Source of the DNA: Kitasatospora phosalacinea | GTDB lineage: Bacteria; Actinomycetota; Actinomycetes; Streptomycetales; Streptomycetaceae | Assembly: GCF_000717185.1 (NCBI RefSeq) | Contig: NZ_JNYE01000130.1 | Span: 1 to 17,411 of the forward strand | Direction: 5' to 3' | DNA length: 17,411 bases | Shown: positions 13,879 to 17,411 of the stretch, piece after piece | Layout of the letters: every line of letters begins with the position of its first letter | Numbering within the stretch: position 1 is the first letter of the stretch | Notes under the pieces: model-generated | Databases searched by the model: none | Told to the model about the DNA's origin: nothing | The model's input: only the letters and a program-made list of their open reading frames with translations | Program-made: the position numbers and the translations under genes

Positions 13879-15308
13879 AGTTCCCGCACCGATCCCGCCG
13901 AGGAGTCCTGCTCGGCCTCAGCGTCTCCCAGCTGACCACCGTCGCCGCCACCGGCCTGCTGCTGCTCGCCGTCCTGACCACCCGCGGCGTGGTCGGCGCC
14001 CTCCAACTGCTCCCCCTGTGGGGCGCGGTGGCCGTCGTCGTCCTCCTGCGCTACCGGGGACACACCCTCGCCGACTGGGCCCCGATCGCCGTCCGGTACG
14101 CACTGCGCCGCTTCCGAGGCCAGCTGGTCTGGCTCGCCCGCCCCTCCCGGCGCCCGGTGCGCGAGGGCCTGCTGCACCTGCCCGGCGGCGCGGCCAGCCT
14201 GCGCGTGGTCACCGCCCCCGACCGCCGGTACGGCGCCGTCCACGACCCGCACGCCGGGACCCTCACCGCGATCGTCAAGGTCTCCTCCCGCGCGTACGCG
14301 CTGCTGGACCCCGGCACGCAGGCCGCCAACGTGGCCGGGTGGGGCCGGACCCTGGCGGCGCTGGCCCGCACCGGGCACGTCGCCCGCATCCAGGTGATCG
14401 AGCGGACCGTCCCGGACAGCGGTGACGGGCTGCGCCGGTACTGGGAGGAGCACGGCCGCCCGGACGCCCCGCTGGCCGGTGCGCTCTACGGCGAGCTGAT
14501 CGAGAGCGCGGGCCCGGCCGCAGCCCCGCACGAGTCGTACATCGCCGTCGCGCTGGACTTCAAGAGGGCCCGCCGCCTGATCAACCAGGCCGGCGGCGGC
14601 CTCACCGGCGCCTTCGCGGTGCTCGCCCAGCTGACCTCCGCGTGCGAGCAGTCCGCCCGCACCGCGGGGTTGAACCCGACCGGCTGGCTGTCGGCTACGG
14701 AGATCGCCGCCGTCGCCCGCACCGCCTACGCCCCCGCCTCCCGGGCCGCGCTGGACCGCTGGTCCGCCGACGGGCGTCCGGCCGCCGACCCCGCCGCCGC
14801 GGGCCCGGTGGTCGTGGTGGAGAAGGCCGACCACATCTCCACCGACTCCGCGCACCACACCACCTACTGGGTGGAGAACTGGCCCCGCACCGAGACCAAC
14901 CCCGGGTTCCTGCACCAGGTGATGTTCGCCGCCGGGGTGCGCCGCACCGTCTCCCTGGCCTACGAGCCCAAGGACCTGGACGCCGCGATGCGCGACGTCC
15001 AGCGCAAGAAGGCAAGCGTGATCGCCGACTCCGCCGAGCGCGCCCGCAAGGGCCAGGTCGCGAGCGAGGCCGACTCGGTGGAGTACCAGGACATCCAGAA
15101 CCGCGAACGGCAGCTCATCGCCGGGCATGCGGACGTCGCGCTGACCGGCCTGCTGACCGTCTCCGCCGACACCGAGGAGCAGCTGCGCTCGGCGTGCGCG
15201 GTGATCGAGACCGCCGCCGTCGGCGCCCAGTTGGACCTGCGCCCGCTCACCTGGCAGCAGGCGACCGCGTTCACCGCCGCCGCCCTGCCCTTCGCCCTCG
15301 CCGCCTGA
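13839..15308 (+). CDS. SCO6880-like conjugation protein (membrane anchor plus VirB4 N-terminal-type region), 489 aa
   Basis: The N-terminus carries two close membrane helices at about residues 24-47 and 50-67 (VVGALQLLPLWGAVAVVVLLRY), like PrgI/VirB3 proteins. A long soluble region follows that resembles the part of VirB4 upstream of the ATPase core, with segments such as YGAVHDPHAGTLTAIVKVSS, TYWVENWPRTETNPGFLHQV and a final DTEEQLRSACAVIETAA. No Walker motif is present; the ATPase part is encoded two genes on. Actinobacterial conjugation operons typically carry this split arrangement (S. coelicolor SCO6880 is the type, from memory). ATG 13839 has only GGAA as a possible ribosome-binding site, and the start overlaps a small upstream frame. 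Cytoplasmic face of the membrane. Confidence 0.88.
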   Translation: MSSTPKPGAPASVKFPHRSRRGVLLGLSVSQLTTVAATGLLLLAVLTTRGVVGALQLLPLWGAVAVVVLLRYRGHTLADWAPIAVRYALRRFRGQLVWLARPSRRPVREGLLHLPGGAASLRVVTAPDRRYGAVHDPHAGTLTAIVKVSSRAYALLDPGTQAANVAGWGRTLAALARTGHVARIQVIERTVPDSGDGLRRYWEEHGRPDAPLAGALYGELIESAGPAAAPHESYIAVALDFKRARRLINQAGGGLTGAFAVLAQLTSACEQSARTAGLNPTGWLSATEIAAVARTAYAPASRAALDRWSADGRPAADPAAAGPVVVVEKADHISTDSAHHTTYWVENWPRTETNPGFLHQVMFAAGVRRTVSLAYEPKDLDAAMRDVQRKKASVIADSAERARKGQVASEADSVEYQDIQNRERQLIAGHADVALTGLLTVSADTEEQLRSACAVIETAAVGAQLDLRPLTWQQATAFTAAALPFALAA

Positions 15309-15339
15309 CGCCGGCCCGCCCCTCCTCAAGGAGCCCCCC

Positions 15340-15792
15340 ATGCCGGCCACCCCCGCCGCCACCCCCGCGGACTTCGTCCCGTACGCCACCGCCGCCGTGG
15401 ACTTCCACCGCGCGCTCAACCTGCCCACCGGTCCGCTGGTCGCCTCCCGCAGCGAACTCGACTGCCTGCACGAGCACATGCTGTCCCTGCACGCCCTGCT
15501 GGACGCCCACGCCGAGCGCACTGCCCCGCTGCTGCCCGTCGAGGGCGACCACCTGCGCGCCGCCCGCACCCGGCTGTGGCAGGCCGCCGACCACCTGCAC
15601 ACCGCCTACCACTCCGCACCCCGGCTGGACAGCGGCGAGGTCCCCGACGCCGAAGCCTGCCGCGCCCGACTGCCCGAAGGCGCACCGGAACTGGGCGTCT
15701 GCCGCCGCCACCAGGAGGCCGCACGGCTGGTGCGCCGCCGCACCACCGCCGCCGGCCTGCACTCCCCCTTCACCGGCCTCGTCCGGCACTGA
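15340..15792 (+). CDS. Small helical protein of the conjugation operon, 150 aa
   Basis: No family recognised. It is soluble, almost all helical, and rich in Ala, His and Arg, with segments FHRALNLPTGPLVASRSELDCLHEHMLSLHALLDAH and LRAARTRLWQAADHLHTAYHS suggesting a helical bundle. Three Cys and many His are scattered, without a clear metal site. ATG 15340 has AAGGAG with a six-base gap. It sits between the two halves of the VirB4-like system, 31 bp after one and 17 bp before the other, so it is likely a partner or chaperone of that complex, an inference from position. Confidence 0.8.
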   Translation: MPATPAATPADFVPYATAAVDFHRALNLPTGPLVASRSELDCLHEHMLSLHALLDAHAERTAPLLPVEGDHLRAARTRLWQAADHLHTAYHSAPRLDSGEVPDAEACRARLPEGAPELGVCRRHQEAARLVRRRTTAAGLHSPFTGLVRH

Positions 15793-15809
15793 CCCCGAAA
15801 GCCCCCGCC

Positions 15810-17381
15810 ATGACCAGGAACCGCGCCACCGCCTCCCAGCTGTTCGTCCCGCGCAAGCCGGGCCGTGCCGAGCGCCGGGCCGCCCGCAGGAGCTTCGCCG
15901 CGGCCCGCACCAAGGCCCGCGCCATCCGGCTCCCCTCCCGGGAGCGGGAGTTCACCGGATCCGACCCCGAGCTGCAGCCGACCTACCCATCCTCGGGGCG
16001 GCCCGGACCCGCCTCCGCCCGCGGCAGCAAGCTCTGCCTGCCCAAGCACCGCATGACCACCGCCGTCGCCGGCGGCGCCTACCCGTTCCTCGCCGAGGCC
16101 GGCCTCGGCGCCGAGGGGACGTTCATCGGACGCGACCTGCACGCCGAGGCCGCGTTCTGCTTCGACCCGTTCTGCCTGTACAACTCCGGCCGGATCGAGG
16201 GGTTCACGAACCCGAACGCGATCCTGTGCGGGATCATCGGCATGGGCAAGTCCGCGCTCGCGAAGTCCATCGCCACCCGGTCCGTCGCCCACGGCTACAA
16301 GATCTACATCCCGTCCGACCCGAAGGGCGAATGGTCCTCCCTCGCAAGGGAGTTGGGCGGGCAGACCATCGCTCTCGGCCCCGGCCTCCCGGGGAAGCTG
16401 AACCCGCTGGACGCGCCCGCCCGGCCCGCCGGGGTGAGTGAGGAGGACTGGCTCGGCGAGATCCGCAAGCGCCGCCTGCTGCTGCTGGCGAGCCTGGCCG
16501 CCACCGTACTCAAGCGCGACCTGCTGCCGATGGAGCACACCGGCCTCGACGTCGCCCTCGACCTGGTCGTCGCCGAGGCCGACGCCGCCGCCGCGCCTCC
16601 GCTGCTGGGCGACATCGCCCACGCCCTGGGCCGCCCCGAGCGCCTGGACGCCGCCCTCGGCGACCAGGGCACAGGGCTCGGCCGGTCCGTCGACGACCTC
16701 GCCCACGCCTTCCGCCGGCTCGTCCACGGCGACCTGTCCGGCATGTTCGACGGCCCCTCCACCGTCGCCTTCGACCCCGACGCCCCGATGCTGTCGATCG
16801 ACCTGTCCCGCCTGGGCAGCAGCGGCGACGACACCGCCCTCGTCCTCGCGATGACCTGCGCCAGCGCCTGGATGGAGTCCGCCCTCGCCGACCCCGACGG
16901 CGGCAGGCGCTGGGTGGTCTACGACGAGGCGTGGCGGATCATGCGACACGTCGGCCTGCTGGAGCGCATGCAGCAGCAGTGGAAGCTGAGCCGCGGCCTG
17001 GGCATCGCCAACCTGCTCGTCCTGCACCGGCTCTCCGACCTGCTCGCCGCGGGCGACGCCGGATCGCGCGGCCGGGTCCTGGCCGAGGGCCTGCTCGCCG
17101 ACTGCAGCACCCGCATCATCTACCGCCAGGAACCCGACCAGATCCAGGCGTCCATGGCGCTGCTCGGCCTCACCGGCGTCGAAGCCCAGGCCATCGCAGC
17201 ACTGCCCCGCGGCCGGGGCCTGTGGAAGGTCGCCGGGCTGTCGTTCGTCGTCCAGCACCTCCTGCACCCGCACGAGAAGGCGCTGTACGACACCGACTTC
17301 CGCATGGCCGCGAAACCCCGTGAGTTCACGAAAACTGACGTCCCGTCATTTCCCGTGGCTCGTCCTGAGGTGCGGCAATGA
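15810..17381 (+). CDS. VirB4-type conjugation ATPase, 523 aa
   Basis: It powers substrate transfer or channel assembly at the cytoplasmic face. Walker A is GIIGMGKS (residues 141-148) and Walker B is WVVYDEAW with Asp372 and Glu373. Other family marks are the post-Walker segment IYIPSDPKGEWSSLARELGG, a Q-rich helix RMQQQWKLSRGLGIANLLVLHRLSDL (arginine and glutamine sensors of VirB4/TraC-like ATPases) and the C-terminal RIIYRQEPDQIQ. The N-terminal 80 residues are basic and probably flexible. The usual long VirB4 N-terminal domain is absent and is supplied by the SCO6880-like protein. ATG 15810 has a weak ribosome-binding site (GAAAG). The stop overlaps the next start in ATGA. The last 15 codons contain a palindrome also found at 5892. 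Confidence 0.93.
   Translation: MTRNRATASQLFVPRKPGRAERRAARRSFAAARTKARAIRLPSREREFTGSDPELQPTYPSSGRPGPASARGSKLCLPKHRMTTAVAGGAYPFLAEAGLGAEGTFIGRDLHAEAAFCFDPFCLYNSGRIEGFTNPNAILCGIIGMGKSALAKSIATRSVAHGYKIYIPSDPKGEWSSLARELGGQTIALGPGLPGKLNPLDAPARPAGVSEEDWLGEIRKRRLLLLASLAATVLKRDLLPMEHTGLDVALDLVVAEADAAAAPPLLGDIAHALGRPERLDAALGDQGTGLGRSVDDLAHAFRRLVHGDLSGMFDGPSTVAFDPDAPMLSIDLSRLGSSGDDTALVLAMTCASAWMESALADPDGGRRWVVYDEAWRIMRHVGLLERMQQQWKLSRGLGIANLLVLHRLSDLLAAGDAGSRGRVLAEGLLADCSTRIIYRQEPDQIQASMALLGLTGVEAQAIAALPRGRGLWKVAGLSFVVQHLLHPHEKALYDTDFRMAAKPREFTKTDVPSFPVARPEVRQ
17336..17348. promoter_or_regulatory. Second copy of the TGACG-TCC-CGTCA palindrome
   Basis: The 13-bp palindrome plus the following T is identical to 5892-5905. 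It lies inside the last codons of the ATPase gene (encoding Thr-Asp-Val-Pro-Ser) and 29 bp upstream of the next start codon, a position suited to an operator for that gene. It could also be chance within coding sequence. Confidence 0.35.
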
Positions 17382-17411
17382 GTCTACGTGGGGTCGTGGG
17401 TTCCCGTCTTC
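17378..17411 (+). CDS. Start of a further conjugation-operon gene (cut by window edge)
   Basis: ATG 17378 overlaps the ATPase stop in ATGA, and GAGG lies about seven bases upstream. Only 11 codons are visible (MSLRGVVGSRL), too few for a family call. In related operons a coupling protein or another membrane component might follow, but nothing here shows it. Confidence 0.6.
   Translation, partial: MSLRGVVGSRL

Noticed and set aside
10059..17273. Very long opposite-strand or alternate-frame ORFs (10059-11345 minus, 12293-14425 plus, 13818-15602 minus, 15606-17273 minus)
   Set aside because: They overlap well-supported genes, consist of Arg/Gly/Pro/Ala-rich sequence, and arise from high GC content suppressing stop codons.

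Overview
The base composition is very GC-rich. Codons end mostly in G or C, GTG starts are common, and ribosome-binding sites of GGAGG type precede most genes. Together with the families present (DUF574 methyltransferase, XRE/DUF5753 regulator, DUF397 protein, SCO6880-like conjugation protein) this points to Streptomyces or a close relative in the Streptomycetaceae. The species cannot be named from the window.

Layout. Positions 1-134 are the leader side and 135-2417 the body of a 38-repeat, 37-spacer CRISPR array with type I-E geometry (29-nt repeats, 32-nt spacers). It reads left to right and ends in a degenerate repeat. No cas gene lies in the window; if a cas operon exists it should lie to the left. 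Past the trailer, an uncharacterised gene (2737-3426, minus) is divergent from a PD-(D/E)XK nuclease-like/DUF5655 gene (3623-4555, plus). Next come a small hydrophobic protein (4937-5200) and a small sigma-factor-like protein (5344-5763).

A WhiJ-type regulatory module fills 5864-8190: a DUF574 SAM-dependent methyltransferase (plus), convergent with an XRE/DUF5753 regulator and a DUF397 protein (both minus). A 17-bp palindrome overlaps the methyltransferase promoter. An orphan beta-class DNA methyltransferase (8547-9302, minus) with a textbook intrinsic terminator separates this module from the right-hand block.

From about 9450 to the right edge runs one plus-strand operon for a Gram-positive type IV secretion/conjugation machine. 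In order it encodes a two-domain peptidoglycan hydrolase (VirB1-like role), a small two-helix membrane protein, a single-pass membrane protein, a VirB6/TrbL-like polytopic protein with a long Pro/Ala/Ser tail, an SCO6880-like protein (membrane anchor plus VirB4 N-terminal-type region), a small helical protein, a VirB4-type ATPase with Walker A and B motifs, and the first 11 codons of another gene. No relaxase, VirD4 coupling protein, integrase, att site, tRNA or origin is visible.

The most unusual points are: a 22-bp iterated motif in the CRISPR leader and an 8-bp inverted repeat touching the first repeat; the same arrangement of strong hairpin, Shine-Dalgarno and 33-codon reading frame ending Arg-Arg-Arg-stop before two conjugation genes; and a shared 14-bp palindromic sequence at the DUF574 promoter and just upstream of the last (partial) conjugation gene.
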